Below are positions 34,991 to 47,069 of a DNA stretch of 64,000 nt, one piece after another. The stretch lies in contig CM055096.1 in NCBI GenBank assembly GCA_029204225.1, positions 46,881,079-46,945,078 of the forward strand, written 5' to 3'. The translations under genes were made by a program, and so were the position numbers. The stretch comes from Diphasiastrum complanatum. Taxonomy: Eukaryota; Streptophyta; Lycopodiopsida; Lycopodiales; Lycopodiaceae. Within the stretch, counting starts at the first letter, position 1. Every line of letters begins with the position of its first letter. A model generated the notes under the pieces. It was not told where the DNA came from. It saw only the letters and a list, made by a program, of their open reading frames with translations, and did not search any database.

Positions 34991-34996
34991 TTGGGC

Positions 34997-37900
34997 TTAA
35001 TACCTTGCATGCACTGCAAGAAGAGAGAACATTCTGCATACGACTACAGATTCAATCCAAAAAGAATAAACAAAGCTGAAAAGGCAAACGTTGCAGAGTC
35101 ATCAAAGGATGCTGAAAGAGGTGATGAAGCTTTCACGATACTCGACGAAGCTTCGACAAGCTAATCTGAACACGACTACGATGTAGTCATCGATTCAGGA
35201 GCAACATCTCACATAACCTGCAACAAGAAGATCTTGATCAACTTTTGCGAACTCCAAAACAACAGAGCAGTGATTCTAGGTGATGAGAGCAGACACGATG
35301 TCAAAGACATCGGCACTCTACAACTACGAACACTGTCAAGCCAAGCAGAGCTACCAGGAGCACTCTATGTTTTCTCACTTAGAAAAGATCTGATATCTGT
35401 CTCCAAGATGGCAGATCTTGGCATTCGAGTTTTGTTTGACGGCAACACATGTTGCATGATCGAGAAGACGACAAACAAGTTGCTGACAGTCGGATGCAGA
35501 GAAGGAAACCTCTACTAGGCCAAGATAATCAACAACTCTGATAGCATATTGAATGCTTCAAAAAATGAAGATCAGCTCTGGCATAGGAGAATGCATCATT
35601 TGAACATGCGGAGCCTGTATGACATGAGCAGAAAGGACATTGTCACAGGTCTCAAGATTTCAAAGTCCAGAACTAAGTTCTACGAAGTCTGTTAGAAAGG
35701 CAAGCAACATCGGAATCCATTCACGCATGAGGGAAGAAGAGCCAAGGAAGTTCTTGAGCTCGTCCACTCTGATGTTTGTGGACCGATGAAGACGAATTCG
35801 CTCACAGGTTCAAGATACTTTCTGACGTTCATAGATGGTTACAGCCGGATGACCACGATCTACTACTTAAAGAAGAAATCCGAAGTGTTTGATTCCTTCA
35901 AGAAGTTTGTGGCATTTGCAGAGCGACACACCTCGAAAATGATACAAATCCTCAGATCTGACAATGGAGGTGAATACAAAAGCAAAGAAGTCTCAAGATT
36001 CTGCGAAGAACATGGGATAGAACACCAGTTCACTCCTGCATATACACCAGAATACAATGGTGTTGCAGAAAGAAGAAACAGAATGCTAGTCGAAGGAGCC
36101 GAGTGCATGATGGCATAGGCTCAATTGCTAGGTCAAATCTGGACTGAGGCAATGACTGCAGCTGTACACCTGCAGAACAGATCAACAACGACAGCAACAG
36201 GTAGAAAGCCTGATCTTTCATACGTATGTGTGTTTGGATGTGCAGCATATAATAAGCACATTTCAAAAGAAAAAAGAAGCAAGCTTGATGACAAATCAGA
36301 ACAAGCAATCATGGTTGGCTACTCGAATGGAACACAAGTGTACAGGCTCTACGATCCAACCACGAAGAAGGTTGTTTCGAGAAGAGATGTAAAGTTTGAT
36401 GAGTCCACATTCTCTGGACTAAAAGATAAAAGAGGCCATGAGATCTTCACACTACTGCCTATTCAAGAGGGAGATCGAGGACAGACATCAAATCGGAATG
36501 TAGAGCCGCAGACTCTAGAGCAGCAGGAAGCAGAGGATCGATCCCACGAACAAGAAATGGTTGAGCAGCGATGAAATGAACCTTACAAGACAAAGAAGAC
36601 CTCCAGACCACTATGTTCGAGTACTACAGCTTCACAGAAGAGCTAGCAGTATATCAAGAAGCTATCCAGAGTCTAGAGAGAATTCTGAAAGCAGGCAATG
36701 TCAGAGGAGATCGAGTCAATGAGACAAAACGAGGCATGGACATTAGAGCCACTGCTAGAAAATAGGAAAAAGTCGACTGCAAGTGGGTGTACAAGAAAAA
36801 ACTAAAATCAGATGGCACTATTGACCACTACAAGACAAGGCTCGTCGCAAAGGGCTACACACAGAGATATGGTGTCGACTATTTTGACACATATTTGCCC
36901 ATGGTGAAGATGACAAGCATAAGACTACTCCTTGCATATGCCACACAGTACAATCTGAAAATTCAACAGATTGACGTGAAAACCACCTTTCTCCATAGAG
37001 ATCTAGAGGAGAAAATCTTCATGAAGTAACCTGAAGGCTATGAAGACCCCGACAACAGACAATATGTCTATCGATTGCAGAGATGCATCTACGATCTAAA
37101 ACAGGCATCACAGGCCTGGTACAAAAAGCTTGATGGTCTTCTGAAGTGTCTAGACTTCAATCCTACTCAACCAGACTGTAATGTCTACATCAAACGAGTA
37201 GGAAAAGATTTTGTAATACTGACCATTTTTGTGGATGATTCGTTGATGATAGGAAATTCCTTGATGCTGATCAAAGACACAAAGAGTTTGATTTATGAAA
37301 GCTACGAAATCACAGATCTTGGAGAAGCAACAAAATGCCTAGGGCTGGAGATCAGAAGAGATCGAACAAATGGCAAAATGCACTTGAGTCAGTCAGAATA
37401 TGCCAGAAAAGTGCTGAAGCAGTACCACATGATGGACTGCAAAGAGAAAGCCACACCAATGATAGCTTGAGCCAAGCTCATAAAACAGGATTGCCCAAAA
37501 ATAGAAGAGGAAGAACAGAAGATACCCTACCAGAACTTAATCGGGAGTCTGATGTACTTGACAATTTGTAACAGACCGGATCTGGTCTTCTCTGTTTACG
37601 CATTGAGCCAATTCTGTTCCAATCTTGGTCTAGCACATTGGCGAATGGTCAAACGAATCCTACAGGATCTGAAGGGTACTCGGAATATTGGATTAACCTA
37701 CAGAGCTAGAAACGAGAAAAAAGAATTTGAGCTGCATCACTATAGTGATGCGAGCTGGGTGAGCTGCAAGGATGACAGTAATTCCATTACTGGAGGATGT
37801 ACAATAGCGTGCGGAACTGCAATTAGCTGGATATGCAAAAAGCAAACCCTGGTAGCTCAATCCTCTTGCGAAGTTGAGTATGTTGCAGCCTCAAACGTGG

Positions 37901-38150
37901 CGAATGAGATACTATGGCTGTGGATGATGTTGGAGGCAATCGAGATACCACAAGAGGGGCCAAGCACGTTGATGATGGACTCCCAGAGTGCCATCTATCT
38001 GTCCCAGGATCCTGTCTTTCATTCAAAGACGAAGCACATTCCTCTGAAGTACCATCACATTTAAGATTTGATCTCAAAAGGAGAGCTCCAAGTCTAGTTC
38101 ATAAAATCAAAAAGTATTATTGCAGATCTCCTCATGAAACCGCTTGACAA
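34997..38150 (+). pseudogene. Plus-strand copia pol (protease, integrase, RT, RNase H)
   Basis: Same family as the inner element at 13862-17593. In order: mutated second zinc knuckle (CMHCKKREHSAYDY, last Cys lost), protease VIDSGATSHITCN (35187), HRRMHHLNMRSLYDM, integrase SDVCGPMK, FIDGYSRMTTIYYLKKK (DDY changed to DGY), LRSDNGGEYKS, GVAERRNRMLVEGAECMM, integrase C-terminus, RT with IQQIDVKTTFLHRDLEEKIF and IFVDDSLMIGN (37225), then RNase H with SYASW-like HHYSDASWVSCKDD, AQSSCEVEYVAASN and FHSKTKHIPLKYH. About eight stops or slips interrupt it. Gag is missing: the 5' cut lies within about 15 bp of the point where the MITE-like insertion sits in the relative. Confidence 0.92.
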
Positions 38151-38203
38151 GCCACGCTTTACCAAGCAAAGAGAGGCAATTGGATTGAACGAACAAAACT
38201 GCA

Positions 38204-38218
38204 AGGTTCAAGAGGGAG
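38204..38218 (+). promoter_or_regulatory. Polypurine tract before the 3' LTR
   Basis: A purine-rich stretch ending AAGAGGGAG immediately precedes the LTR start TGTCAAAAATGG. It would prime plus-strand DNA synthesis in the element. Confidence 0.6.
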
Positions 38219-38999
38219 TGTCAAAAATGGTGAACTCCTGCAACTTTGTCGCAGCACGAACAAGACACGAAGGTCGAACGAGAACAATTTGTGACAGTCA
38301 ACGTTTCTTTGACTCGAAGCATGAATGATTCGCGAATCTGCAAATCAATCATGAATCGTAAACACACCTCCAAGACTGCGAAACAAAAAGAACGAAACAA
38401 ACGAAGAGAAATCCTTCGCGCTGCCAACTAGTAGCTCAACGGGTTTCATGCCCAACTGAAACGAATCGCAACGACAGAGACTAACTAACTAGTTGATTAG
38501 CGTTAACTAGTCTTGTGATTCTACGTTTAGCTATCTTGTAAACTCCACACAGTGGAGCTATAAACGATCCTCTCTAGATCATAATTAAGTAGACCAAGAG
38601 AAGAGAAAAAGAAGAGAGACAATGAATACAGAGATCTGTAAGAAACAGAGCCTGAGACGTAGCGAATAGAGTAAGAAAGCAAAAATACCATAGTTGTGCA
38701 TGAAAGTCTGCCAACGAGCAGAACACAGCGAAAGAGCAGAGAGTCAATTCGCCAACGAACGAGACACTGACGATCTCGCTCTAAAATCAGACTGACAATA
38801 TAGTCACTCTATTTCGTGTATCTCTTGGCCTTGTGTTGTGTCTCTTGATTGCTAGAATAAAATATGTTCTGTGATGCGTAGTCGAGTGTCTGGGATCCGG
38901 TAAGAGCTTTTGCACGATTAGAAAATTCAAAGATAGAAAATTGTTCGCAAATCAGAAGAGAGGACGAACACGAAACAAAGAAAAAGCGCTTCTGCGACA
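38219..38999 (+). repeat. 3' LTR of the plus-strand copia
   Basis: 781 bp, starting TGTCAAAAATGGTG and ending CTGCGACA. It is the inverse of 11178-12009 and 17659-18492. The next five bases are TTAAT; the 5' end is truncated, so no target duplication can be tested. Confidence 0.85.
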
Positions 39000-39094
39000 T
39001 TAATTAATAATAAACAGCTAAGAGCTAGGCAGCTACAACAGAAAGAAATTAGAAAGTGTATATCATTTAGAGATCATCCGATCAGTGAGCCCTT

Positions 39095-40470
39095 TTGCAA
39101 ATATTTGGCTATGTCATAGGCTCATATTCAAGCATTATTGATGGTGATGTGGATGGATCTAACATTCTTGATGTTGATGTAAAGGATCCTACTTTAGATG
39201 GTGATGATGATGGACCTTCATCAAGTCAAAAGCCAAGGAGAACATCAAGGGATAGACAAATGCCTTCAAGGCTCACATATGATGAAAAGGATAAGCAAGT
39301 AGTTTCTGGGAATTATTTTGCTTTCCTAACCTCTTTTCATGAACCTACAAGTGTAGATGAAGCAAGGAAAGAATATGAGTGGATCCAAGCAATGGATCTT
39401 GAGTATTAAAAGCTCTTATTTTGGTGAATCTTCTTGTATATATGATGCTATGCAAGTGGATGGATGTTATCATGCTATAAAAATCAAGTAACGGATCTGG
39501 AAAACAAAGTCTTATCAATGATTTTGATGGTCAAGTTGAAGATCAAGAGGTTGATCTCAAAGGGCTTCAACAACATCAAAGAAGAGATGGCAATTTGGAG
39601 CTAGTCAAGAGCATCAAAGAAGAGTCAATTGAAAAATATGTTATGGATATGCTTTTGCAGGTTATTGAAGACTCAAGTTCAAAGGAGCAGCAAGTAATTG
39701 TTGTTCAAGTTTACTTTACTTGTGTTATCTCATGTTTGAGCATTTTCATGTGGATGTGTGCAAATAGTCAAAATATGGTAAAACTAACTACATTGGTGAG
39801 CATCATTTTGATGTTGAATTTGTACTAGCATTCTTGGCTAGTTTTGTGTATGAAAATGAATCTATTGGATGCTCATTATAACACTATCCATGATCAAGTT
39901 CTTGATGCCAATGTTTGAGATTGTCATTTTTTGGTGAATTTATGGTCATTTTCTTGTGTCAAGTAGATCTTGAAGATGGACTAGTAGAACTTGCTTGGTT
40001 TATGGACTCATGCGGTGCTGTATTAGTATCATTGATGTACTCACTTGCTCATGGATTTCCAAGGGTTGATGGTTTCTTGTGGCAAGATGGAGATGGAGGC
40101 TCATTCATGGAGTGTCATGGTGGATACATGGCAACAAAGGACAAAGAAGGAGGAGACACACAAGCAAATGTTGATCACTCACATTTATTGTTTGTTTGCT
40201 GTATTTTTCTAGAGAGTTCAAAGTTGATAGCATGGAGGAATCATCTCATTTACATTCTATGTGATTCGTCATGTCATATTAAAGAGCAATACCATTTTTG
40301 TGAGGGAGCAAGCCATTGCAAAGGAGGTGGAGCTTCAACATGTATGCGCAAGGGAATGTGTAGCTAGTATCTTCACCAAAGCATTGGGAAAGGACTTGTT
40401 CATGAAGAATAGGACATCACTTGGAGTGTTATCAAAGTCTATGCTAAAAGTAGTTGAAGAGAGAGATTGA
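39095..40470 (+). pseudogene. Older copia relic (linker and RNase H end)
   Basis: 39095-39409 reads an acidic linker followed by KPRRTSRDRQMPSRLTYDEK and DEARKEYEWIQAMDLEY, the integrase-RT junction of copia. 40261-40470 reads NTIFVREQAIAKEVELQHVC and VASIFTKALGKDLFMKNR, the RNase H C-terminus. Between them RT is reduced to unrecognisable pieces. The Gly/Asp-rich linker and the RNase H end differ from the other copias in the window. Confidence 0.75.
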
Positions 40471-41040
40471 AATATTCAACTAGTTTAGTCATATTTGCTA
40501 CATTTCTATATTTGACAAATTGAGGCCAACTTTATATTAGACTTAGAGTTTGACTTTTCAAAGCTAATTAGTCTAAATTCCATCTGAATAGACACTTTCT
40601 GAAAGTGTGGGAAATTTGGTAGTCGAGTTTGAGTATATTCAAATTTGAATGTTGGGTACATTAAATCTAAACCCAAAAATGATAGGGTTTACCTTTTGGA
40701 GGGAAAGCCAAGTGGCCAAATAGGGTTTGTACCTGTTATAGAAGGATGTAGCTTGTGGAGAAGTAGAGCTTCTCTCTTCTCTATCTCATTTCATGCTTAT
40801 ACATGGTTCTCTTGGGTTCTACTATCCATTGGTGCACTATACTTGTGATACCTTGCAATTCTATGTAGAATGATTATTAAATGTTATTTTTAGATCCACA
40901 TGTGTGCAATACCATAGCTTGCTAGTTCTGTATGGACAACACCTTCTTTTTATGTTATGATTCAGTTTTGATCAAGTTCTATTAGAGTTTGCATCTCATT
41001 CATAAAGTAGATGCTGATTTTTCTACATTGACAGGATTGT
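40471..41040 (+). repeat. Possible LTR of the older copia relic
   Basis: A purine-rich stretch GAAGAGAGAGAT precedes TGAAATATTCAAC, just after the RNase H end. The right edge could not be fixed, so the end coordinate is approximate. Confidence 0.35.
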
Positions 41041-41630
41041 TGATTTGTTCTCTTTCTAACCCAAGATCAGTTTATGGATTTGGATCGTCAATGATCTAAA
41101 TTCTTTCACATCCACTTCTTAGCTGGTTTGTTTAACCATTTCCATTTAAACTGCCCATGGTTAGGTTTCCATTTATAGGCAAGACTTTCATTACCTCGGC
41201 CAAAATCTAGTCGGGTTTACATCTTAAAAAGATGCAAAAAAAGATTCCACATAGTCTCTCTTGACAAATCAAGACCAAACCCTTTGAACCCTTTAATTTA
41301 TATCATAACATATAAAAACAAAGCTCTATAATGTCTTATATTACAAGATACCATAAAGCGAAGCAAGTTTTAGGACACTCAAATGCTATTTTTTGCCATC
41401 CCACAAAACACAACCGCACGAGTTAGTTACGTGAGGAAGACGTGTGTCATAGCTGAGCATCAATTGTTATCCATGTCCGAAACAAGATTCACTACTTTAT
41501 CAGCTCAACTGCAAGTACACATCATACATCCAATCTTCCCTATCATGACTTACATCAATAGCAATACATTTTGTCCTAAAACGAAACCGTATCTCATTAA
41601 GAAACACTCAAAAAGAGCACTTTTCCCTTG
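41040..41630. other. Unrecognised stretch
   Basis: No gene or repeat recognised. Short frames have no known motif. Confidence 0.45.
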
Positions 41631-41634
41631 AGTT

Positions 41635-42000
41635 TTGGAGATCCATTGGGAATTAACTCTTGAAACTATATCAGTCACCAGATCTGACTTAGATGCATCT
41701 ATGAAAATCTCTGCAAGAGTTACTAATGGAAAAATCATCAAATTTGAGTGTTTGCAAGAGTTCAGAAAGACAGAATCTTTAGAGCCTTCGCAGGGCATCA
41801 AGATCAGCAAACCAACTCTTGTAGAGGGCATAAATGGAATTAAAGCAGTGAAATTAGCCTGCCTACAGGATCTGATCTTGAAAATCCAACATTTGGAAAA
41901 AGTTGTGCGAGAGATTACCTCCTACGAGAGTTGGACCCTCACAGACAAGCTGAACCCTCGCAGAACCTTGGCAAGTTTACTATTAGATATTTATGAATGA
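41635..42000 (+). CDS. Hypothetical ORF, 121 codons
   Basis: An open frame starting MEIHWELTLETISVTRSDLD, with repeated Leu/Lys/Glu patterns. It lies 150 bp upstream of a TATA box and the start of repeat copy 2. I see no known domain. It may be accidental or part of the same repeat unit; the frame contains no stop over 366 bp in a moderately AT-rich region. Confidence 0.25.
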   Translation: MEIHWELTLETISVTRSDLDASMKISARVTNGKIIKFECLQEFRKTESLEPSQGIKISKPTLVEGINGIKAVKLACLQDLILKIQHLEKVVREITSYESWTLTDKLNPRRTLASLLLDIYE

Positions 42001-42145
42001 CAAAAATCAAAGTATCAAAAATATCAATACTCACTCAAATCACCTTCTGAACCTTTGCAGACTTCTCGGAGGCCTTAGAATATTGTGAAGAAGGTCCCTG
42101 CAAAAATTTGGTTGGAACTAAGCTGGGGAAACGTACTCTAATTTC

Positions 42146-42157
42146 TACTATATAAGG
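42146..42157 (+). promoter_or_regulatory. TATA box upstream of repeat copy 2
   Basis: ACTATATAAGGG, about 270 bp before the ATG at 42423, in a position suitable for a polymerase II promoter. No equivalent is visible for copy 1 because its 5' end is outside the window. Confidence 0.45.
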
Positions 42158-42422
42158 GCTGAATTCTAGTCATCTGCCACTTTACCTAGCGAAGCTCTAT
42201 CGAAATTTCAAAAAAAAATTCAAGTTCTCCGTTTGCTACCAAACTTCCTACCAGCCATCATCTACACTCAACGGTCTCAGATCTGCGCTAAAAACCATCA
42301 TTGCCGCCATCCATCTTCCGATTTTCATAGTTTTCCACTTTTTAACCTTTTTATTGTTTCTACAATTTTTATCACTCTTTCCAACTTTTCTCTGTTAACA
42401 GACTTAACCTCACACCGCTAAT

Positions 42423-44570
42423 ATGGCCTCTTCTTCCTCTTCTAACGACTCTGGCACCAAGAAGCTGACCCAGTGTGAAGTGTCATACGCCACTCAGATT
42501 TGGGCTTTGCCTTCTGACGCCTTGATAAAACCTTGGCTTCAGACTACTAGTCCTCTTCTTGAAGCAATGGGTTTTTACGCAGTGCTTTTCTGTTTTGACA
42601 TTAACATGGAACTTGACCTTCACACTTACGCTTCTTGGGATGAGTAGAGGTCGCGTTTCTACTTCCTGTACCAAGGTACCACATACAAGGTACGGATTAA
42701 TGCAGACTCCATGGTCACCATAGGCATAATGTCCGATGATCGCCAACCTATCTCCCACGTCCAGGCTAAGAACCTGATCAAACCCTTTGTAACCCAGAGT
42801 GCTCCTGAAATCCCGATCCAGACTAACAATGGTACCTGATAGAGGCTATCACGGACCTAGTAATCTAGGCAGCTGCATATTTACTGAACAACTTTCTGGT
42901 TGTTTCAAGATTTCGCAAGGACCATATCCAATCCAAGCTGCTCAGTCAGATTGTGAGTCCTTCTTGGGATTTCCCGGCCCCACAGTAGTGCCATATGATT
43001 GGCATACTTTCCTTCTGCACGAACTAACCATCTCCATCAAACCTAACACACGTGACCGTATCGTAGTAGGACCTCTGTTGTGTAATTTTTTGCACTACTC
43101 GAGGTGAGGGTACATGAGTTTCACTAATCCAGCATTCATTCGCCACCGTTTCACATACTAACATTTATCCTCCAGTGCACGCATCCACCTCCGCAGAGCC
43201 TACAGTCATTAACATGATGGCCAGCAAGAGAATGTGTGGCGTTGCCCCCTCCTCCTCGACTCCTCATGTTACCAGATGCCGTACCACCACCCCACGACTA
43301 ACCACTTTCGTTTCTACCACCACCACATCTTCTTCTGTTCAACCTTCCACTACTGCTTCCGCTTCCATTTCTCTTTCATCTGTACAAACCGCATCTGTAG
43401 CTGTTTCTTCCTCTTCCACCTCGTCCATCACTATCGCTTCTTCTGTATCTCCAGTCTCTCCATCCATTCCTATTCAAATCGACCCAACCGATTCTCAAAT
43501 CTCTTCTAACACCCTGGCGTGGATGCAACTCATCTATCTTTCATCGTCGCGCCAAGGTTTATCTCCCCCTTCTTTTCTTTCCATTCTCCAAACCACCCTC
43601 TAGTTCTTCTCTATTCCTCCCGTTCTTCAGTTTGGACAATTTGTCCTTATCCCATTGTCGCTACTACTTTTCACACCTCCCACCTCTCCAATAAGAGTTG
43701 CCGAGGGCGACAAACCGTTGTCCGATGACGCATTCGTACAAACAGTATTTATACCATCGCCAGATTGTGCTGACCCCACCGCACCTGATGACAGGAAATC
43801 TCCAGAGAAATTGGTTGAAGATGACGACGACACAGTACAAATCATCAGGGCCTCCACACAACAAGCCCCTGCTAGCACCAGCTTACCGGCTGCTTCCACG
43901 GATCTCATGTCGGCCTACCAAGCCTTGGGGACTTATATCCAAGATGCGGTAGCAGCCATAATCTCATTGGACAGTCGGGTACTACAACTGGCAACCAACA
44001 ACACCCAACAACAAGCAAAAATCATGAAGCTGCACCAAGACTTGACGATAGCTCAGCAACACAAGCTCGATGGGCACCGGGAGATCACTTGAAGCTGCAA
44101 CAAAAGGAAGATGGCTACCAAGCGGAGTTTGATAAATACAGGGCAAGTGCCAAACCTTAAACAACATGATTGGGATACGGATGTAGACGCCCGAAGGGCT
44201 CTCACTCAATTCTCTAGTAAATTTTTCAATTGACCCAACCATCTGCGCGGAGCCACTTATGCCCGGGACTTAGAGTATTTGATGGGAATTGAAATGAGTG
44301 GGATCATTTTCTCCCACCAATATTTTTTGCTCCAAATACGGCGTTGGCCTCAGAGAAAATCGAAGACGGTAGCTTGCGTTTATTACCGAGCCGCACTCCT
44401 TGGTGAACCCTGGACGAGCAGATTCCAACCAACGTTGGTTCATGGGAGTCCACAAGTCCCTTCACACGCCCAAGGACTTGAAGAATATTGATCGCATCAC
44501 GTTTATGGAAGATGTTATGGGCTACCTGATCCACTAGAGGCGGGCCAAGAAATTCTTGTACTGAACTGGC
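42423..44570 (+). pseudogene. Repeat-encoded protein of unknown family, copy 2
   Basis: The ATG at 42423 opens MASSSSSNDSGTKKLTQCEV, AMGFYAVLFCFDINMELDLH and, past a stop at 42645, YFLYQGTTYKVRINADSMV. After a slip near 42830 it reads QGPYPIQAAQSDCESFLGFP and DWHTFLLHELTISIKPNTRD, then the Ser/Thr-rich segment (43200-43600), an acidic linker and the Gln/Ala-rich coiled-coil start (43900-44090). Compared with copy 1, about 1 kb of coiled coil and linker is deleted near 44150; the C-terminal domain resumes at 44170. I do not know the family. The globular N-terminal domain plus coiled coil would fit a retroelement Gag or a plant-specific repeat gene. Confidence 0.5.
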
Positions 44571-44609
44571 AGAGTGCCGAGGGAGCAACACTACTTCCAC
44601 TTCCATAAG

Positions 44610-46410
44610 TGTTCGAATATGACCCCTGTTTACCTTAAGTTTATATGCCTATATAAACAAGAACATTGTTGATAATCATTTCCACACATTTTTAGTAAAC
44701 AAAAAACATAATTGTCTAAGATTGAATGCAAGGTAAATTAGCTATTTTCTTTGGAACTAATGGTTAGGATATCTTTTTCTTTTCGCAAGAATTGAACTTT
44801 GACTCAAAGTGTGTGCATGAGTACAGATATGACTTGATAATAAAAAAGCATATATAAATGATTTGGTGAAATACAGATAGATAATCTTTATTTAATTATT
44901 GTTGTTGGTGTGTCGTACATGTTTAGAGCCTATGGATGCATGCCAAGGAAGAGAGAGATACAATTATGACTTTATAGTAAGGTGCGTGCAAGTTGAGAGT
45001 CTATGCCATGCAAGAAAAATAGAGGGACACAAATTTTTTGCTATTTATGACTTGCATGTATAGGTGCATCTAAAGAGTGGGCATGCATGCATGCAAAAAA
45101 AAATATGACATGAATTTTTTGCTATTTATGACTTGCATATAGAGATGCACTAAAGGACCGAGTTCTTGCCATAAAGTCCTTTAAGTTAGCAATGTGACAA
45201 AGCTTTTTGTGCATGCATACCTTTATCATTTCATATATGGACTTTAATGTTTAACTTATATATGTAAAAAATTGAACTTCTTGGAACATGTTATTTCCTT
45301 TTGCAAGGCAATGCCAAAACATTTCATGTTGTTTATCTTTTTTTTAACATAGTTACACAACTAGTGGTGGTTATACACAACATATATCACTTAGCAAAAC
45401 CAAGTGAGTATTAAGCTCCTGAGATGTCACTACACATCGCTTGAGATTAAAGCCCATGCCTTGACGGTCACAATAGACAACTCTACTTGTGCACCGTGCT
45501 AAGATGGACATGCTATCTATTTTTGAGAAATAATGTTACTTACATTAATATACTTTGAGGGCTGTCCTAAACATAGCTTTGAGCTGAGGTCTCAACTCTT
45601 CCTTGATAGTGACGTCAATGGCTTTGACTAAGAAAAGCTGGCTGGTATGCCTGATTTGAGTCTAAGTGGCTAGAATGCTCGGGCACTGGAACTTGGCTTT
45701 TGCAATACAGAAGAAAGAGCAAACAATGGCGGTCCTTTGGTGTTTTCTCACATAGCACGTAATGCTTTAGAATCAGATTTGTTGATGTCACGTCTTCATG
45801 GCTCTTCTATGAAGACATGTCATGTAATGTAGACAATTAATGACATGAAGGGGTTTTTCAATGGTGTATCTTAGAACTTAATTGAGGTCCCCACACCAGA
45901 ATTCAGAGCTGCAACTTTCAAGCAAAACGGTAAGCAAAAGGTAACCATCCCAGACAAAACCTCGTATTACATTTCCTGACAAGTGTGAGCTAGAAATAAG
46001 TAATGTCTTCACTGGAGCTCAGATGTTCATTCGTCCATGTACGTTTTCCTTGCTAGAATCTCCTGAAGAGTTAGCGAGTGAGGAAGTCGGTCCTATAGCG
46101 CCTTCACTATTTCCCATCAGCAGATCGGCTGTGACCCACTGATCAGTACGCTATGGCGGTATTTCAACCGGAATCTGCAGAGTCCAGCTGCACAATAATT
46201 ACCTCAGAACCATTGAACATTGACGTCACGTGGCAGTGCAGAGTTTTTCTAGCTGAAACGATGCTTCCCATTAATATATTTAGAGGATTCTGGAGCTGCT
46301 AAACAGTGAATCTCTTCCATCCAAAATAGCATTATTCAAATCAACAGTCTAAAAATTGTATCCATGCAAAAACGTTGTTCAAGACCAGAATAAATAGCTG
46401 GCCAAGTAGT
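44610..46410. other. Unrecognised intergenic stretch
   Basis: No gene seen. Contains a short duplication (45026-45104 and 45105-45150, sharing TTTTTTGCTATTTATGACTT) and, at 46222-46234, TGACGTCACGTGG, where a C-box TGACGTCA overlaps a G-box CACGTG, both bZIP/bHLH sites in plants. Confidence 0.5.
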
Positions 46411-46419
46411 TGGGAGCAC

Positions 46420-46865
46420 GTCTGCTATATTAGTGTTAGTCTACATGGTGTAAATAAATATACGTGTAGAAACCATTGAAAAGCTACGTGAGTATTATTA
46501 GTTTCTTTTTTCTTTTGTCGAAGATAATTGTTTTTGTTTACAGATTCCCGTAGTGGGCATCAACTCAGCGCCGGTCACTTTCACCTTGTAAGCTACCTAC
46601 AAGGCTATCTACCTTCATAATAACTGCCATGCTGAATTGTCTGAATGCCTTATCAAATACAAACTTGTAAGCAAGACTTTGCCTCTGCTACATGGAGTAA
46701 TAAAATGTAAAAACCATTTAAAAGCTGCAAGAATATCATTGTTGTTGTCTACAGCTGCTTAGAGACGGCGCTCAATTCAGAAATCTCATTGTAAACTACA
46801 ACAAGATCCGACTAACTTCTAAGTGCCACGCTGCATAATCCGTATTTCTTATCTCATTCAGACTT
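46420..46865. repeat. Old tandem duplication of about 230 bp
   Basis: Units begin near 46425 and 46682 and share TCTGCTA, GTAGAAACCATT/GTAAAAACCATT, AAAGCT, TCAACTCAG/TCAATTCAG, CATTGTAA-type stretches, TAACTGCCATGCTG/AAGTGCCACGCTG and TTATC...CAAACTTG/CAGACTTG in the same order. Spacing between shared blocks varies. No function is apparent. Confidence 0.6.
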
Positions 46866-46868
46866 GCA

Positions 46869-47063
46869 ATGAAAAAACTCATCGTAAAGAGTAGGAAAAA
46901 TAGCAAAAAATATATACTGGCCAGTGACAAGGAGAAATACATCCAATCCATCGTAAGAAAGTTTGATGTTTCAGAACAAGCGCTTCTGAAGTACAGTTTA
47001 ATTTACATTCACGTTAACACGTACAAACATATCTTCGCGTTCGAGAAAGATAGTTCAGCTTGA
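46869..47063 (+). CDS. Hypothetical small ORF, 64 codons
   Basis: MKKLIVKSRKNSKKYILASD, basic at the N-terminus, then Tyr/His-rich. It starts directly after the tandem duplication. No family recognised; it may be accidental. Confidence 0.15.
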   Translation: MKKLIVKSRKNSKKYILASDKEKYIQSIVRKFDVSEQALLKYSLIYIHVNTYKHIFAFEKDSSA

Positions 47064-47069
47064 GAATTA

